The notes beneath the pieces were generated by a model. It made no database searches. It was not told the DNA's origin and was given only the letters and a program-made list of their open reading frames with translations. From an uncultured Clostridia bacterium (lineage in GTDB: Bacteria > Bacillota > Clostridia > Christensenellales > Aristaeellaceae), in assembly GCA_934647235.1 (NCBI GenBank), contig CAKUFG010000031.1, forward strand, positions 1-27,035: a DNA stretch of 27,035 bases, given 5' to 3'. Positions 21,400 to 27,035 of this stretch are shown here, piece by piece (within the stretch, counting starts at the first letter, position 1; every line of letters begins with the position of its first letter). The translations under genes and the position numbers were made by a program.

Positions 21400-22461
21400 T
21401 CAGATAACCTCCAGATAGTCCTTATCCGGCAGCGCCGGGAAGGGGGCCGCAGGCAGCTGCTGATACCAGAAGGCCACAGAGCAGATATCATCCTGCAGCG
21501 GCAGGTAGGTGTGATCCTTGCGCCAGCCGAGGGCCTGGATGGTCACCTTCAGCTCCCGCTCAAAATAGATGGGATCAGCGATATGCCAGCGATACATGCC
21601 GAAGCGGAACTGGCTGCCATACAGCTGATTGGGGGTAATCACCTGGTGAAGCCCGGCATAGGGCGTGGTGAAAGGCACATAGCGGTCGTGCGTGATGGAG
21701 TCTTCAAAATTATAGGAGCCGCAGAAGTAATCCTCCGTGCCTGTGCCGCAGATGGTGGGGAACTCCCGGTCGCCGTCCATATAGAACTTGATTTCGCCTT
21801 CGCCCCACCAGCCGTTGTTGTTGACCCCCCAGCCCATAAACGTGCCCACATACTTGCCCTTGCCCTTTACGCCGTCCAGGATGGTATATACCTGTTTATA
21901 GGGCAGGGGATTGACGCGCCTGAACTGCGCGTGGAAATACGCCTCGTCCTGCGCCACATCGCACAGGCAGTAATCGATCTGGTAATACATGGTTACGGGT
22001 TTCTCGTCGATGTTGGTCAGCGTCCAGCGGGCGCGCCGGCGGAAGGGCATGGGCCAGTAGCAGTTGAAGGCGCTGCCGGGATTGACGCACACGGCCAGGG
22101 AGCTGAGCTGCGCGTAGCGGTTCCAGGCCATGCAGAAGAAATCGCCGATGGGGCATTCCACGCTGGGATTGGGCTGATCGTCCCAATACATGCGCAGGAT
22201 GGTATTGCGCCACATGCCGGTAGGCGTAAGCCAGAAATGCTCGATCACACCGCTGCCCTGGATATCGGCGATGGTAAAGGTTTCGCCGGGCTGCAGCACG
22301 ATATAGGGGTTGGTTTTCCAGCCCAGCCCCAGGCGGCTGGCCGCGTGATGGGCAAAGCCCTCCTCGGCGGGGATCCTGCCGCCGCCGCCCTTTTCACCGG
22401 TGTAGTTTTCAGGGCTGATGGAGCGGCTGATTCTGTTTTCAAGCTTGGACAAATTCTGCAT
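21400..22461 (-). CDS. GH172 family (DUF2961) glycoside hydrolase
   Basis: A 353-residue single-domain member of DUF2961, now glycoside hydrolase family 172. Characterised members release difructose dianhydride I or fructofuranose, or D-arabinofuranose from mycobacterial D-arabinan. Family features visible: the start EGFAHHAASRLGLGWKTNPY, LQPGETFTIADIQGSGVIEH (57-76), the FWLTPTGMWRNTILRMYWDD stretch (76-95), GWGVNNNGWWGEGEIKFYMD (210-229) and ICGTGTEDYFCGSYNF (237-252), whose glutamates are expected to be the catalytic pair. There is no signal peptide, so it works on imported oligosaccharide or glycoside. GGAGAGAG precedes the ATG at 22461. It is the first gene of a three-gene operon regulated from the spacer at 22462-22755. 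Confidence 0.88.
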   Translation of the reverse strand: MQNLSKLENRISRSISPENYTGEKGGGGRIPAEEGFAHHAASRLGLGWKTNPYIVLQPGETFTIADIQGSGVIEHFWLTPTGMWRNTILRMYWDDQPNPSVECPIGDFFCMAWNRYAQLSSLAVCVNPGSAFNCYWPMPFRRRARWTLTNIDEKPVTMYYQIDYCLCDVAQDEAYFHAQFRRVNPLPYKQVYTILDGVKGKGKYVGTFMGWGVNNNGWWGEGEIKFYMDGDREFPTICGTGTEDYFCGSYNFEDSITHDRYVPFTTPYAGLHQVITPNQLYGSQFRFGMYRWHIADPIYFERELKVTIQALGWRKDHTYLPLQDDICSVAFWYQQLPAAPFPALPDKDYLEVI

Positions 22462-22561
22462 AATTCTCTCTCCTATGCGTATTTGGGCAGCAGAAGAAAG
22501 CGGCGTGCGTTCTGCCGCAAGGCCGTCAGATTGCCGGCTGATCGTATGCTGTGATCCTTTG

Positions 22562-22575
22562 TGGAAGCGCTTTCA
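22562..22575. promoter_or_regulatory. CcpA cre site at the GH172 operon
   Basis: TGGAAGCGCTTTCA fits the catabolite-responsive element consensus TGNAANCGNWNNCW completely and has the AAGCGCTT palindrome at its centre. It covers the expected transcription start of the minus-strand promoter (-10 at 22582-22587), a position where CcpA represses when a better sugar is available. This supports a catabolic role for the operon. Confidence 0.85.
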
Positions 22576-22581
22576 GCCATG

Positions 22582-22611
22582 ATTATAGCCGCTTGGGGCG
22601 CATTTTGTCTT
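22582..22611 (-). promoter_or_regulatory. Promoter of the GH172-kinase-isomerase operon
   Basis: On the minus strand the -10 is a perfect TATAAT (22587-22582). The -35 is poor: AAGACA (22611-22606) at 18 bases. A good -10 with a poor -35 is what an activated promoter looks like, in keeping with the divergent AraC gene. Confidence 0.65.
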
Positions 22612-22621
22612 TCCCACATTT

Positions 22622-22645
22622 ATATATTGTTTTAACATATATTGT
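22622..22645. promoter_or_regulatory. Candidate AraC operator: direct repeat ATATATTGT
   Basis: ATATATTGT occurs at 22622-22630 and again at 22637-22645, a 15-base step, in the AT-rich part of the spacer. It ends 11 bases upstream of the weak -35 box of the GH172 promoter, the usual place for an AraC-type activator. AraC sites more often repeat at about 21 bases, so this is a candidate only. Confidence 0.4.
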
Positions 22646-22695
22646 GTTTTTTGCAGCGGGCATTCAGGCATGCTGAATAAACTGGGATGATTTCA

Positions 22696-22723
22696 TTGAC
22701 ATATCAACATTTTCTGCTATAAT
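22696..22723 (+). promoter_or_regulatory. Promoter of the araC-type gene
   Basis: TTGACA (22696-22701), a 16-base spacer and TATAAT (22718-22723) preceded by TGC, i.e. also an extended -10. A strong constitutive-looking promoter, 33 bases before the ATG. Confidence 0.85.
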
Positions 22724-22755
22724 AAACAAAATTCTCTGAATGGGGAGGCTGCGCG

Positions 22756-23652
22756 ATGCATCTGCCGTTTTCGCCCTATATCCGCGTTGCATGGTACAGC
22801 ACGCTCAAGCCGCACACCACCATCGGCCCCAGGCATATTTTTGATTACGAGCTGCTCTACATCAAGGAAGGCACGCCGGTGGTGACCATTGAGGACCAGG
22901 TATACAATGCCGTGCCGGGCGACGCTTTTCTCATCCGCCCGCGCCAGCTGCACACCATTTTCTGCCCCAACGATTATCCCGTCATCCAGCCGCATGTGCA
23001 CTTTGACCTGTACTGCCGCGACGACCGCGACAAGCTCTATACCTCTTTTCTGACGGAATCCAGTCTGCCGCCGGAGGATCGCGCGCTTTTCCGGGAGGAT
23101 GCTCTGAAGGACGCTTATCCTCAGCTGCCGCCCTGCGTCAGCTTCAAAAACAGCCCGGTTTTCGAGGGGTTTCTGTTCGATCTGATCGACGAGGCCGCGC
23201 ATCCCTCCCTGCATTCGGATCTCCGGATGGAGTGGCTGTTTCTGCGGCTGCTGGATCTTTTTATCTCCCAGGCCAGCTACGGCTGGCAGATGAAAAGCCT
23301 GTCCAAGGCCGAAAGCACCGCCTCGCGCATCAAACTGTATCTGGATAACAATGTCTCCGCCCGCATCACGCTGGACGAGCTGGCCGACACGCTGCACCTG
23401 GATAAATCCTATCTTGTCAGCCTGTTCAAGCGCCGCTACGGCCAGACGCCCATCGCCTACCACCAGAGGCTGCGGGTTGAAAAGGCGCGGGATATGCTGG
23501 TTTATACCAACCTGTCTGTCACGCAGATCGCCCAGGCGACCGGGTTTTCCTCCATATACGATTTTGACAGGGTGTTCCGCAGGCTGCTGCACGCAGCGCC
23601 CTCCGCATTCCGCATGCGTCAGCAGGATGCGGCGCAGGACGCTTCGCCCTGA
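22756..23652 (+). CDS. AraC family transcriptional regulator
   Basis: A 298-residue regulator. The N-terminal half is a cupin sensor (HIFDYELLYIKEGTPVVTIE, AVPGDAFLIRPRQLHTIFCP, residues about 31-75) and the C-terminal 95 residues carry two helix-turn-helix units: ITLDELADTLHLDKSYLVSL with FKRRYGQTPIAYHQRLRVEK, and LSVTQIAQATGFSSIYDFDR with the conserved FRRLLHAAPSAFR end. This cupin-plus-AraC design is typical of activators of polysaccharide and glycoside operons in Clostridia that sense a sugar. It is divergent from the GH172 operon with 294 bases between them and is very likely its activator. GGGGAGG precedes the ATG at 22756. The ligand is unknown; the product of the GH172 enzyme or the imported glycoside is the obvious candidate. 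Confidence 0.88.
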   Translation: MHLPFSPYIRVAWYSTLKPHTTIGPRHIFDYELLYIKEGTPVVTIEDQVYNAVPGDAFLIRPRQLHTIFCPNDYPVIQPHVHFDLYCRDDRDKLYTSFLTESSLPPEDRALFREDALKDAYPQLPPCVSFKNSPVFEGFLFDLIDEAAHPSLHSDLRMEWLFLRLLDLFISQASYGWQMKSLSKAESTASRIKLYLDNNVSARITLDELADTLHLDKSYLVSLFKRRYGQTPIAYHQRLRVEKARDMLVYTNLSVTQIAQATGFSSIYDFDRVFRRLLHAAPSAFRMRQQDAAQDASP

Positions 23653-23670
23653 CGCGGCACGCCACGCAAA

Positions 23671-23705
23671 AAAAGCCGGGCTGAATACGCGCTGCAGCCC
23701 GGCTT
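23671..23705. terminator. Bidirectional terminator between araC-type gene and spo0A
   Basis: AAAGCCGGGCTG (23671-23682) and CAGCCCGGCTTT (23694-23705) pair perfectly over 12 bases with an 11-base loop. On the minus strand the stem runs into a run of seven T, a strong end for spo0A; on the plus strand only three T follow. Confidence 0.85.
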
Positions 23706-23732
23706 TCATGCGATCTGTTATTCTGTTTATTC

Positions 23733-24512
23733 TCAGGCGGTATGCTGCTTTTCCATGCCCAGCTTATCGGCAATCAGCGCGATAAACTCGCCGTTGGTGG
23801 GCTTATCCTCCGGAATGGCCACGCGGCAGCCGAACGCGCGGTTCAGCGATTCCACGCGCCCGCGGCTCCAGGCCACCTCGATGGCGTGGCGGATGGCGCG
23901 CTCCACCTTGCTGGGGCTGGTGGCATAGCGCCGGGCGATGCTGGGGTACAGCTCCTTGGTGATACGGTTGATGCGGTCAGGCTGCTCGATAACCAGGCGC
24001 ACGCCCTCGCGCAGAAACTGATAGCCCTTGATATGCGCCGGGATGCCCAGCGACAGAAAGATATTGCTCATGCGGTCGTCCACATTAGGCACCACCGCCT
24101 GCTGCACCTCGGGCGGATCCTCGCAGATACCCTCCATCTGCCGGGCGGTATCGCGGATGCGGTCCATCAGCTGACGCATTTCCACGGGCTTGACCATGTA
24201 GTAGGTAACGCCGAACCGCAGCGCGCGGGCGATAAAATCCTCGCGTCCCAGCGCGGTCAGGGCAATCACACGCGGACGCTGCTCCAGGGGAATCCGCTGC
24301 AATTGCTCCAGCACGCCGAAGCCGTCCAGCTGCGGCATGATCATATCCAGTATCATCACGTCCGTGGGACACTCGGACAGCCGCTGCAGCGCCTCCACGC
24401 CGTTGGCCGCCTCGCCGGAAATGACCATATCCTCTTGCGTTTCCAGATATCTGTGAAGCGCCGCACGTATTTCGTCATTATCGTCCGTAAGGAATATGCG
24501 AATCTTTTCCAT
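23733..24512 (-). CDS. spo0A: Stage 0 sporulation protein A
   Basis: The 259-residue master regulator of sporulation entry. The receiver domain (1-120) has the acidic pocket Asp10-Asp11, the phosphorylation site Asp56 in MILDMIMPQLDG, the switch Thr in ALTALGRED and Lys in YYMVKPVEM. After a variable linker (RQMEGICEDPPEVQQAVV) comes the Spo0A-specific effector domain (about 150-259): FLSLGIPAHIKGYQFLREGV, ITKELYPSIARRYATSPSKV and the recognition helix region VERAIRHAIEVAWSRG, which is almost unchanged across spore formers. The ATG at 24512 has GGAGGGACAGG before it; an upstream in-frame ATG would add 12 residues not seen in the family. In most Clostridia spo0A follows spoIVB; here a GNAT gene precedes it and spoIVB is not in view. 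A sigma-A-like promoter and a 0A-like box lie upstream. Confidence 0.97.
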   Translation of the reverse strand: MEKIRIFLTDDNDEIRAALHRYLETQEDMVISGEAANGVEALQRLSECPTDVMILDMIMPQLDGFGVLEQLQRIPLEQRPRVIALTALGREDFIARALRFGVTYYMVKPVEMRQLMDRIRDTARQMEGICEDPPEVQQAVVPNVDDRMSNIFLSLGIPAHIKGYQFLREGVRLVIEQPDRINRITKELYPSIARRYATSPSKVERAIRHAIEVAWSRGRVESLNRAFGCRVAIPEDKPTNGEFIALIADKLGMEKQHTA

Positions 24513-24602
24513 CCTGTCCCTCCGATAATCTCCCGGAACTGCACGCAAATAAATATTACAGAATCATTCATATTTATGCTACATATCCGGTTTCTAGCAC
24601 GG

Positions 24603-24631
24603 AGTATAGCGAAAAAGCACCATTTTGCAAA
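24603..24631 (-). promoter_or_regulatory. Probable promoter of spo0A
   Basis: On the minus strand TATACT (24608-24603) with TTTGCA (24631-24626, 17 bases) or TTGCAA (24630-24625, 16 bases) as -35. It leaves a leader of about 85 bases before the ATG. A sigma-H type promoter was looked for and not clearly found. Confidence 0.5.
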
Positions 24632-24656
24632 TGCAATCTGTACAGGCAGAAGCATA

Positions 24657-24666
24657 TTATCGACAA
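24657..24666 (-). promoter_or_regulatory. 0A-box-like site upstream of spo0A
   Basis: The minus strand reads TTGTCGATAA, six of seven bases of the TGTCGAA core that Spo0A~P binds. It sits about 25 bases upstream of the proposed -35 box, so autoregulation is possible. A single short match in AT-rich sequence could be chance. Confidence 0.35.
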
Positions 24667-24691
24667 TAATTTCCAATTCGCAAAGTTCGCA

Positions 24692-25171
24692 TTATGTCAT
24701 CTCATAGGCGATCCTGGGCGAGCCGCCGCGCACGTAAATAACGCCCCGGCGGGTGAAGCCGCACTGGAGGATCAGATGCTGCATGATGCGGTTGTCCGCA
24801 TGGGTATCGATGCGCAGATGTGGAATCTGGTTTCGACAAAACTCCACAATTTGTTTCATTATTCCATGAACAGTGCCGTTGCTGGCAGCTCTGTGGATCG
24901 TGCCGTAGGGCGCATCGGACAGCCATGCGCCGTCGTCTATCACTGCGTAGGTTGGATCCTCGCCGATGATAAAGACAAACACACCGCAGGCCGCGCCGTC
25001 TTGTTCGATCATATAAAGCTGTTTTTGGGCGATATCGTCCCGGATCAGCGCTTCTTGCGGATATCCGTCCGCCCATTGGCTGACATTTCCGGTTTTAACC
25101 ATAAAATTGCGCGCGTATGCATAAATATCCATAATTACAGGCAGGTCCTGCATCGTGGCTTTCCGGATCAT
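24692..25171 (-). CDS. GNAT family N-acetyltransferase
   Basis: A 159-residue acetyl-CoA dependent transferase. It begins MIRKATMQDLPVIMDIYAYA, the standard GNAT opening, has YMIEQDGAACGVFVFIIGED (strands 2-4), then IHRAASNGTVHGIMKQIVEF in place of the acetyl-CoA binding motif A (the canonical R/Q-x-x-G-x-G/A is poorly kept: the turn reads ASNGTVHG), HLRIDTHADNRIMQHLILQC (motif B with DTHADN) and ends GFTRRGVIYVRGG. DTHADN-x-x-M with GF-R-GVI is common to a subgroup that seems to modify small amines or amino acids; the substrate is unknown. AGGAGACG precedes the ATG at 25171. It has no operon partners: a terminator lies upstream and spo0A's promoter region downstream. Confidence 0.85.
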   Translation of the reverse strand: MIRKATMQDLPVIMDIYAYARNFMVKTGNVSQWADGYPQEALIRDDIAQKQLYMIEQDGAACGVFVFIIGEDPTYAVIDDGAWLSDAPYGTIHRAASNGTVHGIMKQIVEFCRNQIPHLRIDTHADNRIMQHLILQCGFTRRGVIYVRGGSPRIAYEMT

Positions 25172-25186
25172 TGCTTTCGTCTCCTT

Positions 25187-25224
25187 AAAAACATCCGGGC
25201 GGAAGGGAACATTCCCCTCCGCCC
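25187..25224 (-). terminator. Intrinsic terminator after the oadB operon
   Basis: On the minus strand a 12-base stem (25213-25224 with 25197-25208, one G-T pair, loop ATGT) is followed by GGATG and five T. It lies just after the small OadG-like gene and directly before the ribosome site of the GNAT gene. Confidence 0.8.
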
Positions 25225-25231
25225 GCAGCGA

Positions 25232-25360
25232 TTACTTTTTATCAATCAGCCGCAGCAGGTACACCGACAGCACCAGCACGCCGATAACGGCGAAGATGCC
25301 CAGCATGCCCAGGCCCATGTAGCGCAGGTTCCGCGTGAACGCATGAAAATTGATCTGCAT
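25232..25360 (-). CDS. OadG-like small subunit of a sodium-pumping decarboxylase
   Basis: A 42-residue protein easily missed because of its size. After a short polar start (MQINFHAFTRNLRYMG) it has one membrane segment at about residues 15-37 (MGLGMLGIFAVIGVLVLSVY) and the end LLRLIDKK. This form, 'GLGM-GIFAVI---IL-V--L---' , is that of gamma-type subunits of membrane decarboxylases cut down to their membrane helix; such small OadG-related proteins accompany OadB in many Clostridia. AAAGGAGG lies 9 bases before the ATG at 25360 and overlaps the oadB stop codon (TTAAAGGAGG), so translation is coupled. It probably holds the beta subunit and a soluble alpha subunit together. Short length limits certainty on exact family. 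Confidence 0.78.
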   Translation of the reverse strand: MQINFHAFTRNLRYMGLGMLGIFAVIGVLVLSVYLLRLIDKK

Positions 25361-25373
25361 GGCAATGCCTCCT

Positions 25374-26495
25374 TTAATGCAGGAAGAAGTTGAGGATCAG
25401 GCCGCCGGCGATGACCGAGGCGATCTGGCCGGATACGTTGACGCCGATGGAGTGCATCAGCAGGAAATTGGAGGGATCCTCCTTGAGCCCCATCTTGTGC
25501 ACAATGCGGCCCGACATGGGGAAGGCCGAGATGCCCGCCGCGCCGATCATGGGGTTGATCTTTTCCTTGAGGAAGAGGTTGAGGAACTTGGCAAACAGCA
25601 CGCCACCGGCGGTATCCATGATGAACGCCACCAGGCCCAGCCCCAGGATCAGCAGGGTATCGGGACGCAGGAACTGTTCGGCCTTCATCTGGCAGGCGAT
25701 GGTGATGCCCAGCAGGATGGTGATCAGGTTGGCCAGCACATGCTGGGCGGTGTCGGACAGGGAGTCGAGCACGCCGCACTCGCGGATGAGGTTGCCGAAC
25801 ATCAGGAAGCCCACCAGCGCCACCGACGCGGGCGCAACCAGTCCGGCCACCACAGTGGTCAGGATGGGGAAGAGAATGCGCGTGGTTTTGGACACGTTAT
25901 GCTCGTGATAGGGCATGCGGATCATGCGCTCTTTCTTGGTGGTCAGCAGGCGGATGACGGGCGGCTGGATGACGGGCACCAGCGCCATATACGAATAGGC
26001 GGACACCATGATTGCGCCCAGGTACTTGCTGCCCAGCTTCTGCGCCACGGCGATGGCGGTGGGGCCATCGGCCGCGCCGATGATGGCGATGGAGGCGGCG
26101 TCGTTGATATCAAAGAACATCGAGGCCACGCACAGGGTGAAGAAGATGCCAAACTGCGCGGCCGCGCCGAAGATCATGAGCTTGGGGTTGGACAGCAGGG
26201 GGCCAAAGTCGATCATCGCGCCGATGCCGATGAACAGCAGCAGCGGGAACAGCTCATTGGCGATGCCCGCGTCAAACAGCACGCTCAGCGCGCCCTGCTC
26301 GGTGACGCCGTTGATCACCTGCGTGACCGCGCCCGAGAAGGGCAGGTTGACCAGGATGGCGCCAAACCCCAGCGGCAGCAGCAGGGTAGGCTCCATATCC
26401 TTGGCGATGGCCAGGTAGATCAGCAGCGCGCCGATGCCCCACATGACCACCTGCTGCCATTGCAGGTTGAGTACGTTTGAAAACAGTGCTTCCAT
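25374..26495 (-). CDS. oadB: Sodium ion-translocating decarboxylase beta subunit
   Basis: A 373-residue membrane protein of the OadB/GcdB/MmdB family, which couples decarboxylation of a carboxybiotin group to export of sodium. About ten membrane segments are present. Conserved functional spots: IGAADGPTAIAVAQKLG (139-155) with the sodium-site Asp143, AYSYMALVPVIQPPVIRLL (166-184) with the functional Tyr, and SIGVNVSGQIASVIAGG (349-365) with Asn353 and Ser360. Length is within the 370-430 range. ATG at 26495 is chosen for AAGGAGG eight bases upstream and because the family starts here; the open frame beyond it translates repeat sequence. It is followed by the small OadG-like gene, but no biotin carrier or carboxytransferase alpha subunit is present, so the substrate (oxaloacetate, methylmalonyl-, glutaconyl- or malonyl-type) cannot be assigned. 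Confidence 0.93.
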   Translation of the reverse strand: MEALFSNVLNLQWQQVVMWGIGALLIYLAIAKDMEPTLLLPLGFGAILVNLPFSGAVTQVINGVTEQGALSVLFDAGIANELFPLLLFIGIGAMIDFGPLLSNPKLMIFGAAAQFGIFFTLCVASMFFDINDAASIAIIGAADGPTAIAVAQKLGSKYLGAIMVSAYSYMALVPVIQPPVIRLLTTKKERMIRMPYHEHNVSKTTRILFPILTTVVAGLVAPASVALVGFLMFGNLIRECGVLDSLSDTAQHVLANLITILLGITIACQMKAEQFLRPDTLLILGLGLVAFIMDTAGGVLFAKFLNLFLKEKINPMIGAAGISAFPMSGRIVHKMGLKEDPSNFLLMHSIGVNVSGQIASVIAGGLILNFFLH

Positions 26496-26552
26496 GATGT
26501 AAACCTCCTTATATAATAGGTAGGAATTGGGGAACTGGGGGACGAAGAGGAC

Positions 26553-26660
26553 GTTTCTTTCTTGAGTCAAGAAAGAAACAAAGAACCTGTTTGCGACGTA
26601 AAAGCGAGTTGAATAAGACTGGCAGGCGGCACTGCGCTGATCTGCGATCAGCGTGCCCCG
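26553..26660 (-). repeat. Structured repeat, family S, copy 4 (truncated)
   Basis: Read on the minus strand: GGGGCA, the hairpin CGCTGATC/GATCAGCG (26653-26635), then directly the conserved linker (26635-26579) and the terminal hairpin GTTTCTTTCTTG/CAAGAAAGAAAC (26579-26553). The outer right arm and the other inner hairpins are missing. The terminal stem differs from copies 1 and 2 in two base pairs, both still paired. The C/T-rich tract (minus strand, 26552-26520) leads straight to the oadB ribosome site. Confidence 0.75.
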
Positions 26661-26876
26661 CGAGCGGAGGTGGGAGCGGAAGTTCAGTATTTCGGTACAG
26701 AGGATGCGGGGCGAATATTTATGCAAATTCCGGGGTGCTAACCGCCCGATTTTTACCTTTTTTCATGTAAAAATTGGTATGGCCAGCCAGCGGGGCGCGA
26801 CCTGACGCAAAAGAGGCCCGGACAAGACATAGTGTTCTTTTTTTGCCTGCCTGCACCCGTCCGCAGCATGCCAGGC
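26661..26876. other. Intergenic stretch without a gene
   Basis: Only a small hairpin ATTTTTAC/GTAAAAAT (26749-26774, 10-base loop) is seen. Short open frames here are continuations of the repeat at 26877-26983. Confidence 0.6.
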
Positions 26877-26983
26877 GCTGCGTTTCCCCTCATCCGTCTC
26901 GCTGCGGCTCGACGCCTTGTCCGCAATTCGGCATAGTCGTATTTGAACAAATAATTGTTCAAATACTCGTTGCCTCATTGAGC
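26877..26983 (-). repeat. Dispersed hairpin repeat, family A, copy 3
   Basis: Same unit and orientation as 12324-12432. The hairpin is GTATTTGAACAA (26939-26950) with TTGTTCAAATAC (26955-26966): compared with the other copies one G-C pair has become A-T on both arms. Confidence 0.85.
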
Positions 26984-26989
26984 CAACCG

Positions 26990-27035
26990 CCCCGCGCTTC
27001 TGCCTTGCGGCAAGCGCGGGTTTCGGGCGGCAATT
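26990..27035 (-). repeat. Repeat family C, copy 2, cut by the window end
   Basis: Inverted copy of about 8682-8728, with the CCCGCGC/GCGCGGG hairpin (26991-27020) and the phrase GGGTTTCGGGCGGCAATT. Here it abuts a family A copy, whereas copy 1 is inserted in a family S copy. Confidence 0.75.

Noticed and set aside
26562..26567. TTGACT on the minus strand as -35 box for oadB
   Set aside because: It is part of the repeat hairpin and no -10 box lies 16-18 bases downstream.

Overview
The window reads as a high-GC, spore-forming, probably gut-associated member of the Clostridia (Firmicutes). Supporting signs are a complete Spo0A, strong Shine-Dalgarno sequences of the AAGGAGG type, a CcpA-type cre site, a Gram-positive LexA box, an OadB-type sodium pump subunit and many dispersed hairpin repeats between genes. 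The exact order cannot be told from sequence alone; Christensenellales- or Oscillospirales-like is a guess. No rRNA, tRNA, CRISPR array or transposase gene was seen.

1-513: dispersed repeats only. 514-5970 (+): a compact, tightly overlapping tail module without head genes: tail completion protein, tail tube, tail assembly chaperone, a 139-residue protein where the tape measure should be, a Dit-position protein, a 969-residue Tal/receptor-binding protein and a holin. It ends in tandem terminators. 6130-6917 (+): a near-consensus promoter with a LexA/SOS box drives an HTH regulator and a sigma-70 region 4-like phage activator. Together these look like a DNA-damage-inducible, domesticated, very short tail-like particle. 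6941-8597 (+): gpmI with its own promoter.

8598-9341: repeat-filled gap. 9342-10648 (-): a Fe-S aldo/keto reductase with a small putative lipoprotein gene overlapping its stop codon. 10892-12292 (+): a flotillin/SPFH protein. 12293-13336: a second repeat-filled gap. 13337-17631 (+): a zinc-ribbon membrane protein with terminator, then a probable operon of an alpha/beta hydrolase, an S58 peptidase, AcpS and the NAD(P)HX repair enzyme Nnr. 17736-19676 (+): a DUF4965/DUF1793 glutaminase-family protein, facing a bidirectional terminator.

19818-22461 (-): an operon of a GH172 (DUF2961) glycosidase, a ribokinase-like PfkB kinase and a single-domain SIS sugar-phosphate isomerase. It is divergent from an AraC regulator (22756-23652, +). 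The shared spacer has two promoters, a near-perfect cre site at the start of the operon and a 9-bp direct repeat that could be the AraC operator. The enzyme set suggests release of a furanose such as D-arabinose, phosphorylation, then isomerisation to a pentose-phosphate intermediate.

23733-26495 (-): spo0A, a GNAT acetyltransferase, and an operon of oadB plus a 42-codon OadG-like subunit, without any alpha subunit in view. 26496-27035 is again repeats. The four long gaps share structured repeat families (called A, S, C and E here) whose copies differ by paired, compensating base changes, so the hairpins themselves appear to be maintained.
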